Shown: positions 1 to 10,622 of the stretch, piece after piece | Layout: each line of letters starts with the position of its first letter | Numbering within the stretch: the first letter of the stretch is position 1 | Assembly (NCBI RefSeq): GCF_014643635.1 | Contig: NZ_BMJV01000004.1 | Location: forward strand, 124,001 to 188,000 | Direction: 5' to 3' | Origin: Salipiger pallidus | GTDB lineage: Bacteria > Pseudomonadota > Alphaproteobacteria > Rhodobacterales > Rhodobacteraceae | DNA length: 64,000 bases | The notes under the pieces: model-generated | Seen by the model: the letters and a program-made list of their open reading frames with translations, nothing else | Told to the model about the DNA's origin: nothing | Database searches by the model: none | Position numbers and translations under genes: made by a program

Positions 1-62
1 ACCATAACGTGATCGGTCGCTACGCTCTATCCATTCTGGAACGATCCCGAAAGGCCTGACCC

Positions 63-413
63 ATGCGTCCTATCCACCTCCTGCTACCCCTGGTTGGCCT
101 CTGTGCCACCGCCGGCCACGCGACACCGCAGGCGATGTCCCCCGGACAGCTTGCTACCCAGCCGTCGGTCCACCGGGTTGGTCTGCAAGAGATGCTTGGC
201 CTCTCGGCCCGGCAGGAAGAGCCAGAGACAGCCTGTAATCCCGAGCAGTGGGAGGGCTTCGTCGGTGCCAACGTGGCAGCGATCACCATGCCCGCCGATG
301 CGGACGTGCGCATTACCGGGCCGGGCTACATGGCGACGATGGATTACCGCGTCACCCGTGCCAATCTTGAGGTCGACGAGGACGGCGTGGTGCAGCGCGT
401 CACCTGCGGCTAG
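63..413 (+). CDS. Peptidase inhibitor I78-family exported protein
   Basis: The 116-residue product begins with a signal peptide (MRPIHLLLPLVGLCATAGHA). The C-terminal half fits the I78 inhibitor family: a Cys near residue 60, QWEGFVGAN, then a PG-MD-R pattern (GPGYMATMDYR) and a C-terminal VTCG, so the two cysteines could form the family disulfide. I78 proteins inhibit serine proteases in the periplasm or outside the cell. The ribosome binding site is weak (AAAGGCC about 8 nt upstream). No operon partner follows; the next 430 bp hold no clear gene. The family call is by motif only. Confidence 0.8.
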   Translation: MRPIHLLLPLVGLCATAGHATPQAMSPGQLATQPSVHRVGLQEMLGLSARQEEPETACNPEQWEGFVGANVAAITMPADADVRITGPGYMATMDYRVTRANLEVDEDGVVQRVTCG

Positions 414-844
414 GCCGCTTCAGGACTCCTTCGTCGGGTCCAGGGCGTGAGCAGCGCGAGGATCGGTTCGGGCGTGTGGCGGAAGGTCAGCGTGGTCCGG
501 CTCACCCCGGCGTAGTGCTTCCGGTCGTTGAGAAGCGCCTCCTCTGACGGCATAGGGCTGCGCAGCTGTTCAGCGATCAGCGCGGTGCCAGGATCGGCGC
601 TGGCAAGGATCCCGGGGTCATGATCGCAGCGGCAATCCATGGGTCGACAAGGCGTTCGATCCAGCAGGGCTTGACCACTGGTGACACGCCCGGCGGTTGC
701 AACAGCCCGCCGCGCGGTCGGTTCCGTGCTGCAGCGCGGCATTTTCATGATTTTTGGGAACAATTTCGCGAGCCATGGAGTTGTTATGTCAATCGCAAGG
801 TCGAACGACGGCCTGCAGAATAGCGGATACGAAGGATACCTAGG
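414..844. other. Intergenic stretch without a convincing gene
   Basis: I see no recognisable gene here. A minus-strand open frame (410-763) ends with a protein-like stretch containing IAEQLRSPMPSEEALLNDR, but its upstream part is cysteine- and arginine-rich and it has no good ribosome binding site. It could be the decayed end of a former gene. The A/T-richer DNA at 740-790 probably carries the promoter of the gene at 845. Confidence 0.4.
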
Positions 845-1123
845 ATGAAGACCGGAGCAACCATTGGGCTTGCAGTTGTGGCCGTCGCAGTAATTGCGTT
901 TGGTGCATACATGATCGACTTTGATGTGACCGACGAAGGCGCACTGCCTGAGGTCTCCGTCGAGGGTGGTGAAATGCCCGAAGTCGATGCAGACGTGGGC
1001 TCGATCACTACCGGCACCGAAACCGAAACCGTGGAAGTGCCCGACGTCGATGTGGACGTGAGCACCGAGGAAGCCGAAATCGAGGTCCCCACGGTGGACG
1101 TCAACCCGCCCAAAGACGACTGA
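845..1123 (+). CDS. Small membrane-anchored, highly acidic protein of unknown function
   Basis: The 92-residue product has one N-terminal hydrophobic segment (residues about 5-24, TIGLAVVAVAVIAFGAYMI) and then a low-complexity, very acidic tail. The tail repeats the pattern V-(E/P)-V-(D/E) many times (for example VEVPDVDVDVSTEEAEIEVP) and has almost no basic residues. This predicts a bitopic inner-membrane or lipoprotein-like protein with an extended anionic periplasmic domain, perhaps binding cations. An intrinsic terminator follows at 1157, so it is probably monocistronic. I do not recognise a named family. Confidence 0.7.
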   Translation: MKTGATIGLAVVAVAVIAFGAYMIDFDVTDEGALPEVSVEGGEMPEVDADVGSITTGTETETVEVPDVDVDVSTEEAEIEVPTVDVNPPKDD

Positions 1124-1156
1124 TCGCTCTCACCCTCATGAGAGTTTGGCACGAAG

Positions 1157-1186
1157 CCCCCTTCGCGGACGCGGAGGGGGTTTTTT
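1157..1186 (+). terminator. Rho-independent terminator
   Basis: CCCCCT (1157-1162) pairs with AGGGGG (1175-1180) around a GC-rich loop that can itself pair (CGCG/GCG). Six T follow at 1181-1186. It lies 34 bp after the acidic-protein gene. Confidence 0.85.
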
Positions 1187-1583
1187 GTTAAGAGTTCCTT
1201 AAGCAATGTCTGACGAGCCTGCTGTGCAGGAAGGATCGCCATGCCTCCTGTCGACGCGTGTCAGCGGCTTCGCGCCGAGATCGCGCCACTGCAGCAGCGT
1301 TCAGAAGAGCTGTGAGAACTTCTCCTCTCCGGTAAGGCTTCGATGCGGAGCATCGGATACGGGGTGAAGGACTGTCGACAAACCCGCAGGAGGTTAGATT
1401 TAAGACCAGCTTTCCGCCAACCTCCTGACCAATCCGCGGTTCTGGACCGAAAAGCAGTCTGGTTGCGTCCGTATTGCCCGACCCGCTAACCGCAGCGATC
1501 GCACTCGGAGCGCCCATGCGTTCATAGCGAGGCGAACGGCTGGCGAGGAGGAAGGCTTCGAGGTTATCTCGCGCTGATAGCCT
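1187..1583. other. Intergenic stretch with a possible micro-ORF
   Basis: No established gene is visible. ATG at 1241 follows AGGAAGG at a suitable distance and opens a 24-codon frame to TGA at 1313-1315 (MPPVDACQRLRAEIAPLQQR...). The product looks like the start of an alpha-helical protein and may be a small gene or a truncated remnant. The rest, up to the uvrB stop codon, shows nothing I can name. Confidence 0.3.
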
Positions 1584-3779
<2,196 letters not shown>

Positions 3780-4234
3780 GAGATTTCCTGCGGCAGAGGG
3801 CGGGCCGGGCATGGGGAGGCGTTTCAAGCATGTGTTCCCCCGGCGCAAGGAATCAAGTGTGTGCTGTGCCGCAGGCGGTGTGCCAAACCGGCGCTGCCGC
3901 CGAAAAGACGGGCATATCCCGAGTAACCAGCTGATTATGATAGGCGAAACGGATCTCGCCGCTGGTGGGGCCGCTGCAATAAGCTGCATGCGGGGAATTT
4001 TGGTTTGCTGAAAGTGGTAAACTGGACATACCTTTGACGGGCAAGCGGTTGGCCCGACGGGCTCGGGTGGTACAAACCCACCCCTCGCTCCCTTGTCCCG
4101 CCCGGCAACGTCGGGCCCCGCTTGCAGCCGTTCCGGCCGAATGCTTCGCAACGCGGGAGGCATGATGTCGTCTGCGGACTTGCTACGGCGCGAGGAATCC
4201 TAGATAATCCGCAGAAGTATTTTGGAGGGATTCC
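3780..4234. other. Divergent promoter region between uvrB and the NDUFS4-like gene
   Basis: 455 bp without a gene. It must carry the promoters of both flanking genes. The last 40 bp before 4235 are A/T-richer (TAGATAATCCGCAGAAGTAT) and include the ribosome binding site GGAGG. I saw no tRNA: a stretch around 4068-4082 (GTGG...CCAC) looks faintly like a T-arm but no acceptor or anticodon arm fits. Confidence 0.4.
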
Positions 4235-4546
4235 ATGCGCGCACGGATTTACCAGCCGGCCAAGACGGCGATGTCCTCGGGTCAGGGCAAGACCAAGCAC
4301 TGGGTGCTCGACTTCGTCCACGAGACGGCTCGAGAGGTGGATCCGCTAATGGGCTGGACGTCTTCCGACGACACGCAAAGCCAGGTGCGCCTGCGCTTTG
4401 ACAGCAAGGAAGCCGCGCTGGATTATGCCAAGGAACATGGCATCGACGCCATAGTGACCTCCCCCAACAAGCGCCGCGCCAATGTGCGGCCCCGCGGTTA
4501 TGCAGAGAACTTTGCGGTAGACCGTCGCAGCGTCTGGACGCATTGA
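4235..4546 (+). CDS. NDUFS4-like accessory subunit of respiratory Complex I
   Basis: The 103-residue protein matches the ETC complex I subunit conserved region (NDUFS4/18-kDa type): [20 protein letters not shown], then [17 protein letters not shown], and a C-terminal [13 protein letters not shown]. In alphaproteobacteria and mitochondria this supernumerary subunit binds the peripheral arm of NADH:ubiquinone oxidoreductase on the cytoplasmic side. GGAGGGATTCC precedes the ATG. It is encoded alone, away from the nuo operon, as is usual for this gene. Confidence 0.93.
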   Translation: MRARIYQPAKTAMSSGQGKTKHWVLDFVHETAREVDPLMGWTSSDDTQSQVRLRFDSKEAALDYAKEHGIDAIVTSPNKRRANVRPRGYAENFAVDRRSVWTH

Positions 4547-5074
4547 GCAAGTAACTCGGGGCAAACTTGTCTCGAAATCGGGGCAGGGATCCCGCGAAGG
4601 CAGTCTTCGATCAGCATGCAGGGCGCCCAGGGGGCATCTTCTACGAAATGTTGGTTTCGGCGTTCGCTCACGTTTGAAACCGCAAACACCCGAAGTACCA
4701 CTCATTCCTTTAGTGCTGGCGTAGGCGCTTGTGTCGTAGCTTCATGGCCTTTTGACGCGCTCGTCGCAACAGAGCCGACTGAAAAGGGCAAGGGTCAGGG
4801 CCAAAAAGGCATAGCATCCTGATCAAGGCAAGCGGACCGCGCCGGGCAGATATCCTTAACGCCCATCTGTGATCAGACAATGTGAGATGGCTGGCGTTTC
4901 GACGTTTCACAGTGACTCGCGCTGAGCCTCTGAAACCGTGGCAGGCGTGCCAGCCACAAAAGTTTCTCACCAGAAAACACGATTTTCTGAAACTTCCTTC
5001 ACCTCCCCTTACGTTTCTTCGTTGTCGCGCGTCATGCTTCGTCTGGCGGTTGCGGTTAACAAACGAATTTCTCG
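4547..5074. other. Long leader/promoter region upstream of the adhesin
   Basis: 528 bp with no coding potential I can support. It is lower in GC than its surroundings. It contains several TTTC/GAAA-type inverted motifs and, near the end, the hairpin listed at 4960-4995. It probably holds the adhesin promoter and regulatory sites. Confidence 0.4.
4960..4995 (+). promoter_or_regulatory. Two-part inverted repeat in the adhesin leader
   Basis: CAGAAAA (4971-4977) pairs with TTTTCTG (4983-4989) around a CACGA loop. Outside it, AAGTTT (4960-4965) pairs with AAACTT (4990-4995), with a 5-nt bulge on the left arm only. The element ends 79 bp before the adhesin start. It could be an operator or an RNA leader structure. 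Confidence 0.4.
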
Positions 5075-7066
5075 ATGGGAGTGAAGGATTTGACCAGTAA
5101 AGTAGCGCAAGGCCAACTGGGACGTCTCCTGCGGACAAGCGCCAGTGCAGTCCTGCTGATGACCGGCAGCGCCGCCTACGCGGATGGAAGCCCTGACTGC
5201 AACCTCGGCAGCGGGACCAACAGCACTGAGTGCGGCGTCAACAGCACCGCGGATGGAGAGTTTTCGGTCGCGGTTGGTGACGGGGCCACCACGGACGCGA
5301 CCTCGACCGACGGCGTGGCGATCGGCAGCGAGGCGTTGACCTCCGGCCCCTCCACCACCGCTATCGGTGGCGAAACCACAGCCACCGGTCCCGGTGCAAG
5401 CGCAGTTGGCTGGCAGGCCACTGCGAACGGTGAGCGCGCTCAGGCATTCGGCCATTTGGCCACTGCCGAAGGTGAACGCAGCCTGGCCATCGGCGAGAAC
5501 GCCGGCGCGCAAAGTGCCTTCTCCACTGCCATCGGCAATGAATCCACCGCCAACGGCGTCGATGCACTGGCGGTAGGCGACTCTTCCGCAGCCACCGGCC
5601 CGTCGACCACTGCCGTCGGTGGTGAGAGCGTTGCAACCGGTCCCGGTGCCACGGCCATCGGCTGGCAATCCTCGGCCACGGCTGAACGGGCACAGGCGTT
5701 TGGCCACCTTGCCAGCGCCGATGGCGTCCGCAGCCTCGCAGTGGGCGAGAATGCCAACGCGCAGTCCGACTTCTCCACTGCCATCGGCAATGAATCTACC
5801 GCCAACGGCGTCGATGCCCTGGCGGTAGGCGACTCTTCCGCAGCCACCGGGCCTTCGACCACTGCCGTCGGCGGTGAGAGCGTTGCAACCGGTCCCGGTG
5901 CCACGGCCATCGGCTGGCAATCCTCGGCCACTGCTGAACGGGCACAGGCGTTTGGCCACCTTGCCAGCGCTGATGGTGTCCGCAGCCTCGCAGTGGGCGA
6001 GAATGCCAACGCGCAGTCCGACTTCTCCACTGCCATCGGCAATGAATCTACCGCCGACGGCGTCGATGCACTGGCGGTAGGGGATTCCTCCGCAGCGACC
6101 GGCCCGTCGACCACTGCCGTCGGCGGTGAGAGCGTTGCAACCGGTCCCGGTGCCACGGCCATCGGCTGGCAATCCTCGGCCACTGCCGAACGGGCACAGG
6201 CGTTTGGCCACCTTGCCACCGCCGAAGGTATCCGTAGCCTCGCGGTGGGCGAGAATGCCAACGCGCAAAGTGACTTCTCCACCGCTATCGGGAATGAATC
6301 CGTTGCCAATGGGATCGACGCACTGGCGGTCGGCGACTCCAGCTCGGCCACTGGCCCGTCGACCTCTGCACTTGGCGGCGAAAGTGTTGCAACCGGCCCC
6401 GGCGCGACGGCCGTTGGCTGGCAGGCAATGGCCACCGCGGAACGTGCGCAGGCATTCGGCCACCTTGCCAGCGCAAGCGGCGTGCGTTCGACCGCCGTGG
6501 GCGAAGCGGCGACCGCGTCCGGCGACCGGTCGCTGGCCTTCGGCAACCTGTCCTCGGCAACCGGCACCAACTCGGCTGCCATCGGCAACGGCGCCGTGGC
6601 GAACAACGACAACCAGTTCACCTTGGGCAATTCCAACAACACCTACACGCTGACCGGTGTCGCATCGGAGCAAAGCTCTGAAGCGCAGGGCACTCCCGTG
6701 GGCTATGTCACCTCGGACGAGAACGGCAACCTCGCTGTGGATCGGGTGATCATGCCGTCGGTGGCGGCGGTGAACGCCAACGCCTCGGGCATCGCCAGCA
6801 ACCGTCGCGCCATCGAAAGCAACCGCGACGCGATCATGGACAACAAGGAAGGTATCGCCATGGCGATGGCGCTCGAAGCGCCTTACGTCCCTGCGGACAA
6901 AACCTTCGCCATGTCCACCAGTGTCGGCGCCTTCGAGGGTACCAGCGCCCTTGCGCTCAACATGGGCTACCGCGTCAACGAGATGGTTCAGCTTGACGCC
7001 GGTGTCACGCACGGGTTTGATCGCGGCCAAACTGGCGGACGGATTGGTGTAACCTGGGCATGGTAA
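5075..7066 (+). CDS. YadA-like trimeric autotransporter adhesin
   Basis: A 663-residue surface adhesin of type Vc secretion design. Residues about 1-37 are an export signal ending AAYA. Residues about 40-530 form a YadA-like head of 14-residue beta-roll strands (xAxAIGxxAxAxG type), built from five near-identical 84-residue units. A short coiled coil (about 567-595, IASNRRAIESNRDAI) leads to a YadA anchor beta-barrel strand set (about 595-663) ending in GRIGVTWAW with a C-terminal aromatic residue, as expected for BAM-dependent outer-membrane insertion. The stalk is very short. ATG at 5075 lacks a ribosome binding site, whereas in-frame TTG at 5090 follows GGAGTGAAGGA, so translation may start there. 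Its stop codon overlaps the next gene. Confidence 0.93.
   Translation: MGVKDLTSKVAQGQLGRLLRTSASAVLLMTGSAAYADGSPDCNLGSGTNSTECGVNSTADGEFSVAVGDGATTDATSTDGVAIGSEALTSGPSTTAIGGETTATGPGASAVGWQATANGERAQAFGHLATAEGERSLAIGENAGAQSAFSTAIGNESTANGVDALAVGDSSAATGPSTTAVGGESVATGPGATAIGWQSSATAERAQAFGHLASADGVRSLAVGENANAQSDFSTAIGNESTANGVDALAVGDSSAATGPSTTAVGGESVATGPGATAIGWQSSATAERAQAFGHLASADGVRSLAVGENANAQSDFSTAIGNESTADGVDALAVGDSSAATGPSTTAVGGESVATGPGATAIGWQSSATAERAQAFGHLATAEGIRSLAVGENANAQSDFSTAIGNESVANGIDALAVGDSSSATGPSTSALGGESVATGPGATAVGWQAMATAERAQAFGHLASASGVRSTAVGEAATASGDRSLAFGNLSSATGTNSAAIGNGAVANNDNQFTLGNSNNTYTLTGVASEQSSEAQGTPVGYVTSDENGNLAVDRVIMPSVAAVNANASGIASNRRAIESNRDAIMDNKEGIAMAMALEAPYVPADKTFAMSTSVGAFEGTSALALNMGYRVNEMVQLDAGVTHGFDRGQTGGRIGVTWAW
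5269..6528 (+). repeat. 252-bp tandem repeat inside the adhesin head
   Basis: The sequence CTCCAC(T/C)GC(C/T)ATCGG recurs at 5521, 5773, 6025 and 6277, exactly 252 bp apart each time (84 codons). The block from 5269 is a more diverged first unit and the last unit fades out near 6528. Inner units are almost identical in DNA, including many third positions, which points to recent duplication or gene conversion and to likely copy-number change by recombination. Confidence 0.9.
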
Positions 7067-7605
7067 CCAGAAGACTTCTGAACAACTTCCTTTCGCCGCG
7101 CAGGATCTGCGCGGCGATTGCTCTCTCTATGGTACTGGCCGTCCCCGCGACGGCGCAGGAAAAGGTCGAGCGCAGCTTTGCCGTTGCCCTCGTGCGTGAC
7201 GTGCTCACGGCCATCAACCATGGCAACTGGACCGGCAACTACACGGTGCTACGCGATTACGCCTCGCGCGATTTCGCCGAGGTCAACGATCCGACACGGC
7301 TGGCGGGGCTGTTCACGGCCCTCCGGGAGGCCGGTCTCGACATGATGCCGATCCTCGTTGTCGAGCCGACGCTTCTTCAAACCGAGGTCTCCGCACGCGG
7401 GGACCAGATCCGTTTGACGGGCTATTTCCCCACCGAGCCGCAGCATTTCAGCTTCGACATGGTGTTCGTCAACGAATCCCGCCGCTGGCTGCTGTTCGAC
7501 ATTTCCGTCGGAGCCTTCGACCCGATCACAGAGCAGGACAGGCCGGCAGCGTCCGGGGAAAGCAGCGCCGAAGACGACGAGACAAGCCCGGAAAGCGGCG
7601 ACTGA
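7060..7605 (+). CDS. Exported protein of unknown function, overlapping the adhesin gene
   Basis: A 181-residue product with a signal peptide (residues about 17-34, AALSMVLAVPATAQE pattern) and a compact domain (about 35-155), then an acidic, disordered tail. The domain has an alpha-helix with GNWTGNYTVLRDYAS, then beta-rich segments (DQIRLTGYFP, FDMVFVNESRRWLLFDISV) that suggest an NTF2-like cone fold; this fold call is my inference. ATG at 7060 lies inside the last codons of the adhesin (7-bp overlap), so translation is coupled. The context suggests a periplasmic partner for the adhesin, for example in folding or export, but no function is established. Confidence 0.75.
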   Translation: MVTRRLLNNFLSPRRICAAIALSMVLAVPATAQEKVERSFAVALVRDVLTAINHGNWTGNYTVLRDYASRDFAEVNDPTRLAGLFTALREAGLDMMPILVVEPTLLQTEVSARGDQIRLTGYFPTEPQHFSFDMVFVNESRRWLLFDISVGAFDPITEQDRPAASGESSAEDDETSPESGD

Positions 7606-7937
7606 GGCCACCCTGCAATGCCCGCTCCGGCGGGCAGAGCTGCATGCCCTTCATCCTGTCCAGCGGCAAACAACGCAAAATGAAACGGGTATTGCAGCCG
7701 GGCCTGCGTCTCATGGCCGGGGCGGTGTGCACAAAAGTGAAGACGCTGCTGGCCTGCCGCATGTAACTTTTCGGGTGTGGCCGCTGCTTTTAACCGATCC
7801 CGGCCTGATGTCCGTTCCTGCCAAACCATAAGCCTCGACGGGCTGTTGCCGCGTAGGTATCACCAAGGTTCGGCAGAGGTGCCCGCCCCGGAGGATGGAT
7901 CCGGGGGGCGACGGGTCGCGGAAGAAGGGGATCGCGA
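7606..7937. other. Intergenic region with a GC-rich hairpin
   Basis: TGCCCGC (7619-7625) and GCGGGCA (7630-7636) form a perfect 7-bp stem with a TCCG loop 14 bp after the preceding stop codon. There is no T run, so it is only a possible terminator. The rest of the 332 bp shows no gene; AGAAGGGG before 7938 is the ribosome binding region of the next gene. Confidence 0.45.
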
Positions 7938-9374
7938 ATGGCAGGCAAGGCGCTGAATAAGAAGAACCTTCTTGATCTTGGCGCCGACACGCTCGCGGAT
8001 TTGCTGCTCGAGGCGGTGAAGGGGGACGCGGCACGCCAGCGGCGCGTCCGTATGGCGCTGTCCGCTGATCTTGGCCCCGAGGCGCTCAAGGCGGATGTGC
8101 GCAAGCGCTTCGCGGCGATCCGACGGGGACGCAGCTATATATCCCGCAAGGCGCAAAGGACGTTGGCCAAGGAGCTCACGGACCTGGGGCAGATCATAGA
8201 TCAGCGGATCCGCCCCGAGGATGCCGATGCCGCCTTTGAGCTGTACTGGGCCCTGCTGCACCTTGGCGAGGGCATCCACGAGCGCACGGATGACAGCCAG
8301 GGAACGATCCGTGACGTGATGGCCGAGGTCATGGCCGCGATTCGACGTCTTGCTCCACGGATGGAGAGCGCTCCCGAGGCACTGGCCGAGACGGTCTTCG
8401 AGGCGCTTCTGGGCGACGATTACGGGACCTTCGACAGTGCCGTGCAGGCCCTTGCGGAGGCACTTGGGCCTGAGGGCCTCGGGCATCTGAAACAACTTGC
8501 GGAAGCCGCCTGCGAAGCGCCACTGACGGAGGCGGACCTTGGCCGGTACGATTTCATCACTGACCGCGATACCCGCATGTCGCGTGCCCTTGCCGGGCGA
8601 AACCGTGTGTCTGAAATGATCCTGCAGGACATCGCGGATGCCGAGGGTGACGTCGATGGCTGGATGGTGCAGTACACCTCCGACCAGCTGACCAACCCGG
8701 AAATCGCGCCGCTGGCAGCCCGGCGGCTGCTGTCCGCGGGCCGCCCCGAGGACGCGCTTCGCCTCGTTGAGGCGGCGCTGCCCGGAGAAACTGCTGATCC
8801 TTGGGACGATACGCCGGAGTTGGATGCGGTGCATTTTGCCTGCCTTGAGGCGCTTGGTCGGCGGCAGGAGCTTCGCGATGCGCTCTGGCAGCGGTTCGAA
8901 CGTCGGCTCTGCCCGGATGCACTGCGCGGTCATCTGAAGACGCTGCCCGATTTCGAGGACATCGAGGCCGAGGACGCGGCCCGACGGATCGTCCTCGACT
9001 ACCGGCCGGTGGAAAAGGCGCTGGCCTATTGTCTGCAGGCGCCGGATCTTGGCCTTGCCGCCGAGCTGATCGATGCCCGCTGGGAAGACATCGACGGTGA
9101 CGCCTACGAAATCCAGACGCCGCTTGCGGATGCCCTTTATGCCGCGCATCCGCTCGCCGCGGTGCTGCTCTGGCGCGCCATGATTGATTTCGCCCTGAAC
9201 CGAGCCCGGGCGGGTCGCTACGTGCATGCGGCCCGGCATCTACAGGCCTGCGCTGCGGCGGATGCGGATATCCTCGACTACGGTATGCACCTGGCCCATG
9301 AAGATTATGCCGAAGGCTTGCGCCGTCGCCACGGTGGAAAGACGGCGTTCTGGGATCGCCAGTCGGTCAACTGA
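7938..9374 (+). CDS. DUF6880-family protein
   Basis: A 478-residue soluble, almost entirely alpha-helical protein with no signal peptide. It opens with NKKNLLDLGADTLADLLLEAVKGDAARQRRVR, characteristic of the DUF6880 family found in many proteobacteria, and continues with helical-repeat-like segments (for example LALRLVEAALPGE-type and EDALRLVEAALP, about residue 275) and ends with HAARHLQACAAADA and GGKTAFW. The family has no proven function; the repeat-like helices suggest protein binding. It stands alone between two non-coding stretches. Confidence 0.75.
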   Translation: MAGKALNKKNLLDLGADTLADLLLEAVKGDAARQRRVRMALSADLGPEALKADVRKRFAAIRRGRSYISRKAQRTLAKELTDLGQIIDQRIRPEDADAAFELYWALLHLGEGIHERTDDSQGTIRDVMAEVMAAIRRLAPRMESAPEALAETVFEALLGDDYGTFDSAVQALAEALGPEGLGHLKQLAEAACEAPLTEADLGRYDFITDRDTRMSRALAGRNRVSEMILQDIADAEGDVDGWMVQYTSDQLTNPEIAPLAARRLLSAGRPEDALRLVEAALPGETADPWDDTPELDAVHFACLEALGRRQELRDALWQRFERRLCPDALRGHLKTLPDFEDIEAEDAARRIVLDYRPVEKALAYCLQAPDLGLAAELIDARWEDIDGDAYEIQTPLADALYAAHPLAAVLLWRAMIDFALNRARAGRYVHAARHLQACAAADADILDYGMHLAHEDYAEGLRRRHGGKTAFWDRQSVN

Positions 9375-9988
9375 AGCTTGCCTTTTCACCGCTGACCAAG
9401 CCGCAACGCCGCAACGCGCTTTTGCGACGGATACTCATCGACCTGCATGAGGGGGCAGCCTCCGCAGTCATGCCCCCCCCCGGGCAAGAGACATGGCCCC
9501 GTCCTTGGGCCGCTTGCCATGGCCCGTGCCGTGCGGCAGGCAAGCGATGCCGGCCCTGCCAGTTTGCGTTGACGGGGTGACTGGCTGACCGCGGGCCGGG
9601 CACATGCTAAAGGCGGGCTCAGGCCATCTCGATCCGGACGGGAGACGTCCTTTCGCTTTAGGGGGGCGCGACGGGGCTTTGGATCCGGCCTAGCCGGATG
9701 AGATCGTTGCGGGCGATAATCCTCTTTCAGCAGCACATGGGTTCCCCAAGCAGTGAAACAGCACAGATCGCCCGATGCTGCGTTGCGATAAGCCTCGGAT
9801 CCGCGTTGGTCTGGCTGACAGCTATCCCCGGCTCGTGGATGCTGTGATGGGGGCGGGCAAAGACTGGGATCGGCGCGCTGTGGCGGTTGATGAGGCAGGC
9901 TCATGACCGCATCCCGGCTTAAGGGGCTAAATTCCCCGTGCCCGAAGGCCATGCTCTTGGCCAGAACAGTCACCCAACAGCACTTTCC
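9375..9988. other. Non-coding stretch before a pseudogene
   Basis: 614 bp with no recognisable gene. It holds a run of nine C at 9473-9481 and a perfect inverted repeat ATCCGGC (9683-9689) / GCCGGAT (9693-9699). A 195-codon minus-strand open frame (9386-9973) is Pro/Arg/Ser-rich with no family signature and looks like a GC-driven artefact. The neighbouring pseudogene suggests that the whole segment is decaying DNA. Confidence 0.4.
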
Positions 9989-10510
9989 ATGACAGACAGT
10001 CCTTTGAGGGACACGGACAGTTCCGGCACCGACACAAACCGGCTCAGCTTCCTCAAAAAGGTCGGCACCGGCACTGCGGCCGTCGCTTCCCTTTGCAGTC
10101 TGCTGCGCACACAGGTCCAGGCTGGGACAAGACCTTCCCCAAGAGTGATGCGGCCGACCAACCCAAGGTCGAATTCACCATCCGATAGGCCCTCACGCCG
10201 GTGGGCGACCTTTACATGCCCGCTGATCGTGCCGAAGGCACGATGACCGCGCTGGCCGTTGCCGGCCCCTTGGCGCGGTGAAGGAACAGGCCGCCGGTCT
10301 CTATGCCAAGATCATGGCAAAGCGTGGTTTGGTCACGCGTGCCGTCGATCCGTCCATGCCGGTGAAAGCGGTTGTCAGCGCGCTTGGTCGCTTTGCCCGA
10401 CACCAACGCCGAGGATTTCATGGCCGTCACTGATGTCCTCAGTCCGCACGGCGCGGTGGATCACGAAAGGAGCGGCATTATCGACATCCGTGCCCCTGTC
10501 TCGCGGATCT
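9989..10510 (+). pseudogene. Decayed exported alpha/beta-hydrolase
   Basis: Remnants lie in order but in different frames. ATG at 9989 opens a twin-arginine-less but Tat-like leader (NRLSFLKKVGTGTAAVAS). At 10123 the frame shifts to WDKTFPKSDAADQPKVEF, which is stopped by TAG at 10186-10188, after which VGDLYMPADRAEG follows in the same frame. A further shift near 10271 gives GAVKEQAAGLYAKIMAKRG...AVDPS, and a third near 10390 gives VALPDTNAEDFMAVTDVL and DHERSGIIDIRA. These pieces match, from memory, the N-terminal half of secreted alpha/beta hydrolases (GDLYLPKDRAEG, KEQASGLYAQ, SPDINTEDF, RIGIIGICG). The nucleophile elbow and C-terminal half are gone. Confidence 0.85.
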
Positions 10511-10622
10511 TGGGGCGGGTTTCGTGTTGCACGCTGCAGGATGCGCCTTGTGTGTCAGCGTGTGTCAGCGGTGCCGGCCCGCTTGGCGCTGCGCCTCTTG
10601 ACCCGCTTGGGCGGGTCGGCCA

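Noticed and set aside
4060-4110. Possible tRNA near the NDUFS4-like gene
   Set aside because: Only one short stem (GTGG/CCAC) fits. No acceptor, D-arm or anticodon arm could be built.
3780-4234. SOS (LexA) box upstream of uvrB
   Set aside because: No GTTC-N7-GTTC was found in the region upstream of the chosen start.
5521-6528. CRISPR-like array
   Set aside because: The repeats are long, coding and in frame, with no short repeat-spacer pattern and no cas gene anywhere.
5009-7030. 673-codon minus-strand open frame across the adhesin
   Set aside because: It is antisense to a clear autotransporter with signal peptide, repeats and anchor. Its translation is a GRG-rich repeat forced by the 252-bp units and has no ribosome site.
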